Shown here piece after piece: positions 54,643-62,358 of a DNA stretch of 64,000 nt. Within the stretch, counting starts at the first letter, position 1. Each line of letters starts with the position of its first letter. The translations under genes were made by a program, and so were the position numbers. Under the pieces are notes generated by a model that searched no databases, was not told where the DNA came from, and saw only the letters and a list, made by a program, of their open reading frames with translations. The stretch lies in assembly GCA_002070475.1 (NCBI GenBank), contig MWDI01000016.1, forward strand, positions 62,001-126,000, in the 5' to 3' direction. The stretch is from Firmicutes bacterium ADurb.Bin146. GTDB taxonomy: Bacteria > Bacillota > Clostridia > DUPQ01.

Positions 54643-54864
54643 TCAGCTCTTCTTTTGGTATTTTCGTAAAATTATCACAGCTATGAGTACTATTAAAGCT
54701 GGGAGAAGAAACTCAACGCTTCTTAATAATATGGTTGCATAAAAAGGAAAAGATGCTTCCATCGGATTGTACTGTATATAGTCTACCGTTAACCTGATTA
54801 TAAAACCGACTGCAAGAAGACCGCTTACTACATACAGGAATTTATACCATTTTTCTTTTTTCAC
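54643..54864 (-). CDS. Small two-helix membrane protein
   Basis: A 73-residue protein with two hydrophobic helices (about 8-26 and 43-63) and a Lys-rich end. No family recognised. It lies six bases after the DUF3795 gene and is probably the last gene of the AbrB-ABC operon. Confidence 0.6.
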   Translation of the reverse strand: MKKEKWYKFLYVVSGLLAVGFIIRLTVDYIQYNPMEASFPFYATILLRSVEFLLPALIVLIAVIILRKYQKKS

Positions 54865-54870
54865 TTAATC

Positions 54871-55329
54871 TCACTCCCTGTATTTCTTATTTGCTGCAAG
54901 TATATCAATTTTGCATGTCAGACACAACCCGTCATGACAGCATTTAAGATTACCGCATTCCTCGCACTTCCATTTTTCTTCTTCTTTAGCTAAGAATTCA
55001 TCAATTCCATGCGAAGAAATATATTTAAGGTTTTCAATCATGCTCATGTTGTATTTTGTACTGTATCTTTTATCTAAACCCTTAAGATACTTACATGGGA
55101 AGTCCTGACATTCGGTGCAGAAACGTATTTGTCCTTTACCGATTAAATCACAGTGATTTGCCATATAGATACAATTCATATCTCTTGGTATACACCCTGG
55201 ACAGTACTTCTTATGAAATCCCTTTTTATTCAAATTATATTTGCCAAATTGATACGAAACACATAAGCTGCAATTCATTCCGCATGGTGCTATTAAATCC
55301 TTGTTACCCATGTTATCTATATTATCCAT
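54871..55329 (-). CDS. DUF3795 Cys-rich protein
   Basis: A 152-residue protein with about 15 cysteines in patterns such as APCGMNCSLC near 16, YCPGC near 42, FCTECQDFPC near 71 and KCEECGNLKCC near 122, typical of DUF3795. It may bind zinc or Fe-S clusters; the function is unknown. The ATG at 55329 is chosen because the longer frame from GTG at 55380 would overlap the ABC permease gene. It follows that gene closely. Confidence 0.78.
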   Translation of the reverse strand: MDNIDNMGNKDLIAPCGMNCSLCVSYQFGKYNLNKKGFHKKYCPGCIPRDMNCIYMANHCDLIGKGQIRFCTECQDFPCKYLKGLDKRYSTKYNMSMIENLKYISSHGIDEFLAKEEEKWKCEECGNLKCCHDGLCLTCKIDILAANKKYRE

Positions 55330-55366
55330 TTTCCTACATACCCCCTCCCGATTTGCATATATCAAC

Positions 55367-56104
55367 CTATTTATTGTCACTCTTTGCCTTTATTGTAAAT
55401 GCATATATTGCCAACCCTAATATTACGACAGCATATCCTATTACCCAAACCAGATGAGAAAATATCATATTGAAGTTACCAGACAGAGCGGCTCTTCCTG
55501 CATCAACGGCGTGGGAGAAAGGAAGAAGCTCTGCAATGCTCTTGAATGTACCTCCGACCAAGCTGAGGTCAAACCAGGTTCCTGAAAGCCAGGCTGTCAG
55601 ATTTGTAAGCAATGCTCCGCATATGCCACCAACTTGTTTGTCATTGAAGATGCTTCCGCATAACAGTCCGATTGCTATGAAGAGCACAGCGGCAGGTATC
55701 AAGACAATTATAGTTATCAAAATATTGATGCTGATAGTAAGACCTAAAGCTATAGCTGCGATAAAACATATAATAATCTGCATTACTGCCATCGGAAGTA
55801 GGGGAAGGGTGTATCCCAGAATGAAATCTGATGATTTCATAGGAGAAATATACAGTCTTAACATAAAAGAGCTGGTCCTGTCTTTAGCGATAAGCATCCC
55901 GGAGAACAGGGAAATAAATGAAAGGCCGAATACGGAAATACCGGGAGTGAGATGATCTATGGCAAAAAGCTGTACAGAAATATTTGCCTGTATTGCAGAT
56001 AAAAGCAAAAGCACTATAATAGGGAAACCAAGGCCGAATACCAGATTTAATTTATCGCGTAGTATTTCCTTGCTGTTACGTAATGCGAACGATGCTATTC
56101 TCAT
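55367..56104 (-). CDS. ABC-2 type transporter permease
   Basis: A 245-residue membrane protein with six hydrophobic helices. Typical ABC-2 features are a helix before residue 40 (LNLVFGLGFPIIVLLLL), FSGMLIAKDRTSS near 67 and LPFSHAVDAGRAAL near 194. It works with the ATPase encoded one base upstream. The start ATG at 56104 lies directly after the ATPase stop. The exported compound is unknown; drug or lipid export is typical of such pairs. Confidence 0.88.
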   Translation of the reverse strand: MRIASFALRNSKEILRDKLNLVFGLGFPIIVLLLLSAIQANISVQLFAIDHLTPGISVFGLSFISLFSGMLIAKDRTSSFMLRLYISPMKSSDFILGYTLPLLPMAVMQIIICFIAAIALGLTISINILITIIVLIPAAVLFIAIGLLCGSIFNDKQVGGICGALLTNLTAWLSGTWFDLSLVGGTFKSIAELLPFSHAVDAGRAALSGNFNMIFSHLVWVIGYAVVILGLAIYAFTIKAKSDNK

Positions 56105-56105
56105 A

Positions 56106-56834
56106 CTACACCGCCTCACTTTCCGATAAAGCAATAAAGGCATCTTCGAAGTTATCCTTACCTGCTTTTTTCATTATCTCATCAGCAGTACCGATTATTT
56201 TCAATTCACCTTTAACCATAATGCCTATGCGGTCTGACAATGCTACCGACTCTTCCAGATAATGGGTAGTTAGTATGATTGTTATATTCTGTTTCAGCTT
56301 TTTTATAATTTTCCAAAGCTCTCTTCTTGCAAGCACATCCAGTCCAAGTGTTGGTTCGTCTAAAAACAGGAGTTTCGGTTCGGAGATAAGGGCCATTGCA
56401 ATACTCAGTCTTCTTTGATAACCGCCTGATAACTTATTTGCTCTATCTTTTGCGACCTCATTCAAGCTAAAGGAATTCATAATATTTGAAACCTTTTTAC
56501 GAGATGCTTCCTTATTGTTTCCATATATGCCTGCAATGAGTTGCAGGTTTTCTTCTACCGTCAGATTGGGGGCTACTGCTGTTTCCTGAGGCGAAACATT
56601 TATAAATTGTTTTATATCATAGTCATCTTTAACAATGCTTTTATCAAAAATATATGCATCCCCATCTGTTGGCTTTATAAGACAGGACAACATCTTTATT
56701 GTCGTGGTTTTACCAGCACCGTTTACACCAAGCAAGGAAAATAGTTCATTTTCCTTGATTTCTAGATTTAAATTCTTGACTGCTGTCTTATCCTTGAATT
56801 TTTTGGTAAGGTTTAAAGTCTTAATTGCAGTCAT
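56106..56834 (-). CDS. ABC transporter ATP-binding protein
   Basis: A 242-residue nucleotide-binding subunit with Walker A GVNGAGKTTTIK near 37, the signature LSGGYQRRLS near 136 and Walker B LLFLDEPTLGLD near 157. The LSGGYQRR form is common in drug and lantibiotic-type exporters. It overlaps the AbrB-type gene by four bases and is followed by the permease. Confidence 0.92.
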   Translation of the reverse strand: MTAIKTLNLTKKFKDKTAVKNLNLEIKENELFSLLGVNGAGKTTTIKMLSCLIKPTDGDAYIFDKSIVKDDYDIKQFINVSPQETAVAPNLTVEENLQLIAGIYGNNKEASRKKVSNIMNSFSLNEVAKDRANKLSGGYQRRLSIAMALISEPKLLFLDEPTLGLDVLARRELWKIIKKLKQNITIILTTHYLEESVALSDRIGIMVKGELKIIGTADEIMKKAGKDNFEDAFIALSESEAV

Positions 56835-57145
56835 TCATTACCTTCCTTTTCTGCATCTTCATTTTTCATTTGTTTTACATGCTCTGCAAATTTAGCTGTA
56901 TCATCTTCAGACATTTCCGGATAAAGCTGTTTTGACCTGCCTTGTAAGATTGCATCTGCAATTGCGTTGAATATGGACATTCTTTCTATTGCTATACCTT
57001 TTTCTGAATCAGCAAGTAAGACGAGGGTATCTCCTGTATTGATATTAAACATTTCGCGGACTTCCTTTGGTATTACTATCTGACCTTTAGGGCCTACTTT
57101 TACAGAACCCATATACTTTTGCTGCACTGCATTTTTTGATTTCAT
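56831..57145 (-). CDS. SpoVT/AbrB-type transcription regulator of the ABC operon
   Basis: A 104-residue protein. Residues 10-55 form the swapped-hairpin DNA-binding domain with VGPKGQIVIPKEVREMFNI and GDTLVLLAD. The rest is helical and charged. It should bind its own promoter, where a 35-base palindrome covers the -10. It is first in the operon with AbrB-ATPase-permease-DUF3795-small membrane protein. The start at 57145 has GGAGG six bases before it. It is not paired with a toxin, so a MazE role is unlikely. Confidence 0.85.
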   Translation of the reverse strand: MKSKNAVQQKYMGSVKVGPKGQIVIPKEVREMFNINTGDTLVLLADSEKGIAIERMSIFNAIADAILQGRSKQLYPEMSEDDTAKFAEHVKQMKNEDAEKEGNE

Positions 57146-57161
57146 TGTTCCTCCATAAATA

Positions 57162-57211
57162 AAATAGTTATACAAGTAATACAAGTATAACTATTTATAC
57201 AATAAAGTCAA
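57162..57211 (-). promoter_or_regulatory. Promoter and large palindromic operator of the AbrB-ABC operon
   Basis: On the minus strand TTGACT (57211-57206), a 16-base spacer and TATACT (57189-57184) form the promoter. AAATAGTTATAC (57162-57173) and GTATAACTATTT (57185-57196) are perfect 12-base arms around an 11-base centre, covering the -10 and the start site. Direct repeats of TACAAGTA lie within. The layout suits repression by the first gene product. Confidence 0.72.
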
Positions 57212-57237
57212 TATAGCAAAATAATATTCTAATTGAT

Positions 57238-58089
57238 TTACATACTAATTCCCATAAAGAATCTGTATATATTCGCAAACTGGTCCAGTATTACATGACC
57301 TGTATCCTTGAGTATGTGCACATCAGCATTGGTACAGTTATCTTTAATTCTTTTAGCGGTTTTTACGGAATCTATCAGGCCATCATGGTCGCCTCCGAAA
57401 AACTGCACAGGTAAGGATAAATTCTTAATCTGTTCGTCAGTGAAAATAGGAAGAGGCTCCATGATGGGGTTAAAATGTGTTGCAGCTAAAGTTTGGAAAA
57501 TCATTACTTGCTCAGGAACAGCTGTTTTGTGATATATGGCTTTATTTAGCATATTCTTACCGAAACTACCAAGCATCGAACTTAAAATGGCTTTGAAAAT
57601 AAATGATTTCTTCATAGGAGCAAATCCGCCTGCAGTTATCATGGATAAAGCATAAAGCCTTTCAGTCTTTTTTAATGCGAAATTCATGGAATACCAGCTG
57701 CCAAGACTCATTCCAAGGAAGAATGCCTTGTCTATTTTCATATTGTCCAGTAATGAAGTAATCCATCTCACAGGTTCATCGGTAGTGAATTCACATCTTA
57801 CAGCTTCGCTTAATCCTGGTTCGCCCGGGATATCAACGCAATATATTGTAAAGTCATTAATGAAATATGATATGCATCCTAACCATGTAGCGCTGTTTGA
57901 TGTTGAGCCATGAAACATGAAAAGGGGAGGTTTACCAATTGTGCCGAATTTCAATATATGAGTTCTTGCTATATCCGTATCAACAAATACCTGTTCAAAA
58001 GAATAAGCTGTGTAATTTCTCAGTATTCCGTTATAGTATTCTTCTATCACTTTTTTCCCTTGCTCCGATTTGTATATATTCCTATTCAT
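57238..58089 (-). CDS. Alpha/beta hydrolase
   Basis: A 283-residue protein with the alpha/beta hydrolase fold. The oxyanion region is FMFHGSTSNSATW near 56, the nucleophile elbow is GMSLGS near 127 and the late His is in DTGHVILDQ near 264. The acid is likely the Asp of GGDHDG near 235. The substrate is unknown. ATG at 58089 is chosen because AAGGAG precedes it; it overlaps the HTH gene end by eight bases. Confidence 0.85.
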   Translation of the reverse strand: MNRNIYKSEQGKKVIEEYYNGILRNYTAYSFEQVFVDTDIARTHILKFGTIGKPPLFMFHGSTSNSATWLGCISYFINDFTIYCVDIPGEPGLSEAVRCEFTTDEPVRWITSLLDNMKIDKAFFLGMSLGSWYSMNFALKKTERLYALSMITAGGFAPMKKSFIFKAILSSMLGSFGKNMLNKAIYHKTAVPEQVMIFQTLAATHFNPIMEPLPIFTDEQIKNLSLPVQFFGGDHDGLIDSVKTAKRIKDNCTNADVHILKDTGHVILDQFANIYRFFMGISM

Positions 58090-58546
58090 TCTGTATGCTC
58101 CTTGCATATGTTATCTGATTAAACATTTCTATTATTCTGGTTACGAAATCTGCTGACCCGTAAAAAACATATTTAGCTTTTTCTATTTCGGGGTAATAGA
58201 AGAAATCAAAGCGGGACTTGTGCATATAGTCAGTTTCACTGTTTAAAACAGCCATAAACATGTTAGATATTCTAGAAGCCTCTTCGGAATTCTGCTCTTT
58301 GATTTCAATAACTGCTGATATTGTTATACGATCATGGAGAGTATCATAATCAGGTTTAATTACAGGTTTTTCTTCTGTAGCAAGTTCCCCATGGCAGAAT
58401 ACCTTCAGATCCTGTTCTGTCACTCTCCAGGTTCTTCCAATCTTATTGCCTTTTATTTTTCCTTCATTAATAAACCTCAGAATAGTCTTAGGATGAAGGT
58501 TTAATATACTGCTCAGTTCATTTATTGTATATAGTTTTGCTGTCAT
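58082..58546 (-). CDS. Excisionase-type HTH (HTH_17) regulator with C-terminal sensor-like domain
   Basis: A 154-residue protein. Residues 3-50 form a MerR/excisionase-like winged helix with YTINELSSILNLHPKTILRFINEGKIKG. Residues 75-150 form a separate alpha/beta domain of unknown type. It is co-transcribed with the hydrolase gene and has a near-consensus promoter. No integrase or phage gene is near, so it is likely a local regulator and not a real excisionase. Confidence 0.75.
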   Translation of the reverse strand: MTAKLYTINELSSILNLHPKTILRFINEGKIKGNKIGRTWRVTEQDLKVFCHGELATEEKPVIKPDYDTLHDRITISAVIEIKEQNSEEASRISNMFMAVLNSETDYMHKSRFDFFYYPEIEKAKYVFYGSADFVTRIIEMFNQITYARSIQNE

Positions 58547-58575
58547 AATTCCTCCTTAATGGTATTTATGGTAAT

Positions 58576-58604
58576 ATAGTAGAGCAATAAGGAATAAATG
58601 TCAA
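58576..58604 (-). promoter_or_regulatory. Sigma-A promoter of the HTH-hydrolase operon
   Basis: On the minus strand TTGACA (58604-58599), a 17-base spacer and TACTAT (58581-58576). AAGGAGG precedes the start codon. Confidence 0.75.
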
Positions 58605-58662
58605 TATAATAAATTAATAATAAGAAATAATAAGTAATTATAATGAATATTAAGATGTAGGA

Positions 58663-58695
58663 TAAAAATAAAGCTGCTATTCTATAAGCAGCTTT
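58663..58695 (-). terminator. Terminator after the ZIP gene
   Basis: On the minus strand AAAGCTGCT pairs with AGCAGCTTT (arms 58695-58687 and 58678-58670, eight-base loop), followed by a T-rich tail TTTATTTTTA. Confidence 0.8.
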
Positions 58696-58732
58696 ACATA
58701 TGTGTATGATTAATTATTGATAAGGTTATTGA

Positions 58733-59461
58733 TTAATGATGATGGAAGAAGGATAATCCCACTGATAATGCTATACCAAGGCATAAAGCCACAAGCGAAT
58801 GTTTTTTTTCATGAGTTTTTGCTTCCGGAAGCAGGTGGGCTGCAGAAATGTAAATAAGAACACCGACAACAAATCCTAATGCAAGTCCAAGTGTGGAATC
58901 ATTTAATCTTTTTATTAATGGATATGCTACAAATGCACCTATCGGTGTTGTAAGACCAGCTACTAAGAAGGCAAAGAACATGGATTTTTTTGCACTTACA
59001 CCACCTCTTAGAAGTACTGAAAAAGTTATGACTCCTTCTGTAAATTCATGTATTACAAGACCAATGCCTGATGCAAGACCTGTAAATAAGCTTGTGCTGA
59101 AGGTGACTGTATATGTAATCCCATCAAGCAGTGAATGTATACCTATACCCTGTATTGTAGTTATGCCAAATGCAAGTTCATCTTGGTGCGTATGGTGTTT
59201 GATTAACCGGTTAGTGAATAACATAAATACAAAACCTATAAGAGCGGCAAATCCCGCATTATGGTTTTTTTCTATTGCTTCAGGAAATGCTGAAATCAGC
59301 GGAGCGGATATTAGGACGCCGGCTGCAAAACAAAGAAAATACTCCTTATACTTTTCAACCCAGTTTTTGTTTTTGTAAACAACATAAATTCCAATAGAGT
59401 TCACCAGTAATGCGCTTGCTGCGAATATCGATATCATTAAAAACACGTTTCTGTCATCCAT
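58733..59461 (-). CDS. ZIP-family divalent metal transporter
   Basis: A 242-residue protein with eight hydrophobic segments. Helix 4 contains HSLLDG near 108 and helix 5 HEFTEG near 138, the histidine/glutamate metal-binding pairs of ZIP proteins. A short His-rich loop KHHTHQ is at about 88 and the protein ends in HHH. It should import Zn2+, Fe2+ or Mn2+. ATG at 59461 is used; an in-frame TTG five codons earlier is possible. It ends with a terminator. Confidence 0.9.
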   Translation of the reverse strand: MDDRNVFLMISIFAASALLVNSIGIYVVYKNKNWVEKYKEYFLCFAAGVLISAPLISAFPEAIEKNHNAGFAALIGFVFMLFTNRLIKHHTHQDELAFGITTIQGIGIHSLLDGITYTVTFSTSLFTGLASGIGLVIHEFTEGVITFSVLLRGGVSAKKSMFFAFLVAGLTTPIGAFVAYPLIKRLNDSTLGLALGFVVGVLIYISAAHLLPEAKTHEKKHSLVALCLGIALSVGLSFFHHH

Positions 59462-59661
59462 ACTTTTCTTTTCCAAGCCTTTCTTAAATCATCGTACTAA
59501 AGGAATATCTTTAATATATCCAGCTTTATAACAATATCATCTGACTGAAAAGCATGCAAGAGATTTATAAATTTACTTAGCTTTTGTAATAGATCAATAA
59601 TCTGACTCATCAACTAAAAGATAAACTTAACTCCATATCCTTTTGAAAATTATTTAATGAG

Positions 59662-60876
59662 TTAAGGAAAACTTATCAAAAAACCTGCAGCTATTACCAG
59701 TCCGACAATAATAGGTGCGGGTATTTTTTTAGCCAGCAATAAGGCTGCGGTCAGTAACAGTACGATAAAATTGTCCCATGTAAAACCGCTTTTTTGCATT
59801 AATATTAATGCTGATATGCTTATTAAACCGCCTGCAACTGATGTTATCCCTCTAAGCGATGCTTTTATGCCTTTTATTTTCTTTAAATTTTCCCATAGCG
59901 GATATACGAAGTAAATCAAAAGAATTCCTGGAAGAAATATTGCGACTCCTCCTATTAATGCGCCTAATATCTGAAGAAATGTTCCATTTCGTCTTGCGGC
60001 CATTCCTGCTGCATATGCGCTAAAACTGAACATTGGACCAGGAAGGCCTTGCACAAAACCGAATCCGGTTAAAAATTCCTGACTGGTCATATATTGATTA
60101 ATTTCTACAAGTTCGCTGTACATCATCGGGATTACGACTTGACCGCCGCCAATTACAAGATATCCGTAACGATAGAAACTTACAAGCAGATGAATTATAG
60201 TATTGTCCCATACAAGTGTTAAAACTATACTGATTACTGCAATAACAGTAAAAGCAATCAGGTATTTCCAAGGAGGAGACAACTTGACTTTATTCCATAA
60301 ATCCTTCTCTTCACTAGTCAATATACTGACTATTCCTCCTATTATTAACACGACAGGATATATCCATGGGGTTCGAATAAAATATGTTGTAATTCCACAA
60401 AAACAAACAATGATAAAGTAATTTTATCAATTATGACTTTTTTACCTATGCGATATGCAGCAACAAGTATAAAAGCAACAGCCATAGGGCCTATGTATCT
60501 TAAGCCTTCAGAGGATATATTCAGTTTTTTCAAAAAACTGGCTTAAAAAAGATAAAGCTGTCATTAATAATATAACAGGAAGACCCCACACTAGCATAGT
60601 AAGAAAACCTAACATAGGTCCTCCAACCTTATATCCTATCGAAATGATCGTTTGAGTACTGCTCGGACCGGGCAGTATTCCTGTCAGAGCAATCAGTTCA
60701 ACAAGTTCCTCTTCGGTCAGATACTTCTTTTTAATTACCATCTGGTCGGTAAATACTCCGTAATGAGCTTCTGGTCCGCCATATGCTCCTAAAGAACAGA
60801 TAAATACATCCTTCAAAAATGTGCTCCACCGGACCTTTTCAGTATTTTCTATTCTCGCTTTCAATTTATCTTTCAT
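59662..60876 (-). pseudogene. chrA: Frameshifted chromate transporter
   Basis: The three pieces together match one long-chain CHR protein of about 400 residues. Piece 1 (60876 to about 60535) has the N-terminal half with GGPEAHYGVF and GILPGPSSTQ. Piece 2 (about 60533 to 60400) continues with a membrane segment AYRIGKKVIIDK in another frame. Piece 3 (about 60420 to 59662) has IGGGQVVIPMM and QGLPGPMFSFS of the second half. The first shift lies in a T6/A6 stretch near 60530-60545, the second near the TTTGTTTTTG stretch around 60400; the net change is zero. A true pseudogene or two homopolymer sequencing errors would both explain this. Confidence 0.75.
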
Positions 60877-61052
60877 ATTTATACTCCATCAATGGTCTAT
60901 ATAAGCTTTGCAATTATTTCAGTAGACAGCTTGAAATCAAGTTTTCATTTAATGCCTCTTTATTATATACTTGAAATTATTTGTAAAAATTTAATTAATA
61001 AAACGGGCATATCAATTTTATTTAGTACAAAGTATTAAATAGAAGAGATACA

Positions 61053-61061
61053 TGATATAAT
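61053..61061 (+). promoter_or_regulatory. Extended -10 of the small helical protein gene
   Basis: TGA-TATAAT at 61053-61061 without a clear -35, about 40 bases before the gene. Confidence 0.5.
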
Positions 61062-61103
61062 TAAGCAAGTTCTAAATTTATTCAAGCAAAGAGGAGAGAT
61101 AAG

Positions 61104-61322
61104 ATGGATATAAAGAAAAAAATTGATGAGATAGTTAAAAAAATCAAATCTGATGATGAGTTCGCAAAGAAATTTACCAAAGACCCAGTAAAGGCTGTGG
61201 AGTCTGTACTGGGTATTGATCTTCCAGATGATCAGATAAACAAACTGATTGATGGAGTTAAAGCTAAACTTAAACTTGATAAGGCAGACGGTCTATTAGG
61301 CAATATAAAGAAGTTATTTTAA
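61104..61322 (+). CDS. Small helical protein, leader-peptide-like
   Basis: A 72-residue protein rich in Lys and Asp, predicted as two or three helices. The segment DEFAKKFTKDPVKAVESVLG, followed by IDLPDDQ, resembles the start of Nif11/NHLP-type leader peptides and also a common clostridial small hypothetical family. No Gly-Gly cleavage site or Cys-rich core follows, and no maturation enzyme is nearby. AGAGGAGAG before the ATG is a good ribosome site, so it is likely a real gene. Confidence 0.75.
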   Translation: MDIKKKIDEIVKKIKSDDEFAKKFTKDPVKAVESVLGIDLPDDQINKLIDGVKAKLKLDKADGLLGNIKKLF

Positions 61323-61355
61323 AATTGCTAACACTTATATTGTAATGAAATTCTT

Positions 61356-61589
61356 CTAATCATCATCTACTGAAGATTCATTTTCAACATACTCATATTC
61401 TAATATATCTCCAGGCGTGCATTTTAGTGTTTTGCATATCTCGTTCAAGGTGGAAAAACGTATAGCTCTTACTTTTCCAGTTTTTAGATTTGATAGATTA
61501 ACTATAGATATTCCCACCTTATCAGCCAATTCGCCAAGCTGCATTTTTCTGTCTGCTAAAACCCTGTCAAGCCTTATTATGATAGCCAT
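61356..61589 (-). CDS. XRE-type regulator, YozG-like
   Basis: A 77-residue single-domain HTH protein: helices in QLGELADKVGISIVNLSNLKTGK with the recognition helix near 27-38 and GDILEYEY near the end. It is 15 bases behind the DUF2975 gene, the same pairing as yoaS-yozG of Bacillus. It probably represses the pair; an inverted repeat lies over their promoter. Confidence 0.88.
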   Translation of the reverse strand: MAIIIRLDRVLADRKMQLGELADKVGISIVNLSNLKTGKVRAIRFSTLNEICKTLKCTPGDILEYEYVENESSVDDD

Positions 61590-61604
61590 AAAATCACCTC
61601 ACAC

Positions 61605-62198
61605 TTATATTGTTTCATCATACTCTGTTTGTAGATATGTCCCATAACTAAAGATAGCGCTAAATAGAATAATCAATAAACCTATTAAAAGCACTTCGGT
61701 ATTAACTTTGTAAACAGCGCTCACATTGTTCAGGTCAAATGCATTGATAATCCTATTAACCGTAAAGGTTTTTATAACTGGAATAAGCACAGACCCTGCC
61801 ATTACTATGTATCCGATATTCTTCATTCTTTTGGCATTTTCCTGAGCAAATGGCTTTTCGTTAACTACATTCTTAAGAATCTTCCTAAGCTGGATAAGCA
61901 CTAGAAGAATCAGTATAAGAAATACTGTTATACCGATAAAAAGCAATGAATAGATATCATTGATGCCTGACTGTGACATATTGGCTGTACTAATTTCAAA
62001 CCGGATTATATTATCCGGGCTTATGTTGAAATTGCCATCTGAGTTTGACAGGTTTATGACATTTGGAAATAACCTGGTTCCGGCTGTCAGCAGTATTGAT
62101 GCTACAGCAAGGCATAGCACAATCCAGAATAAGACATTCACTATGCTGGATATGCTTTTCGATAATTTGTTATACTTTGCTAAATTTTGTACTTTCAT
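61605..62198 (-). CDS. DUF2975 membrane protein, YoaS-like
   Basis: A 197-residue protein with four membrane segments (about 17-39, 85-107, 128-150 and 165-187) and a periplasm-facing loop after the first. This layout with the small HTH gene behind it is typical of DUF2975. The function is unknown. ATG at 62198 with GGAGGGAAAG upstream is chosen; a longer frame would start within the promoter. Confidence 0.83.
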   Translation of the reverse strand: MKVQNLAKYNKLSKSISSIVNVLFWIVLCLAVASILLTAGTRLFPNVINLSNSDGNFNISPDNIIRFEISTANMSQSGINDIYSLLFIGITVFLILILLVLIQLRKILKNVVNEKPFAQENAKRMKNIGYIVMAGSVLIPVIKTFTVNRIINAFDLNNVSAVYKVNTEVLLIGLLIILFSAIFSYGTYLQTEYDETI

Positions 62199-62236
62199 CT
62201 TTCCCTCCGTTACTCGTACTTTTATAATATGGAGGG

Positions 62237-62265
62237 ATTGTAACATAACAATTTATGAATGTCAA
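62237..62265 (-). promoter_or_regulatory. Promoter and possible operator of the DUF2975-XRE pair
   Basis: On the minus strand TTGACA (62265-62260), a 17-base spacer and TACAAT (62242-62237). ATTGT and ACAAT at 62237-62252 form five-base arms over the -10, a possible site for the XRE protein. Confidence 0.68.
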
Positions 62266-62281
62266 TAACTATTAAATGAAT

Positions 62282-62301
62282 ATCATTAAAAATTTAATGA
62301 T
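62282..62301. repeat. AT-rich inverted repeat
   Basis: ATCATTAAA and TTTAATGAT form nine-base arms around AA, between the HerA-like gene end and the DUF2975 promoter. There is no T-run for a clear terminator. Confidence 0.4.
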
Positions 62302-62358
62302 TATAGAATATTAGTTATTGTGTATGAAATATCTGAATATCGATATAGTAATAATCAG

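Noticed and set aside
56831..57145. AbrB-type gene as an antitoxin (MazE) of a toxin-antitoxin pair
   Set aside because: The next gene is an ABC ATPase and no small toxin follows; the overlap with the transporter supports a regulator role.
58082..58546. Excisionase as a sign of a mobile element
   Set aside because: No integrase, att repeats or phage genes are nearby, and it is co-transcribed with a hydrolase.
59662..60876. Programmed frameshift or two-gene short-chain CHR pair
   Set aside because: There are three frames, and the breaks do not fall between the two halves of the transporter, so a natural split pair is unlikely.
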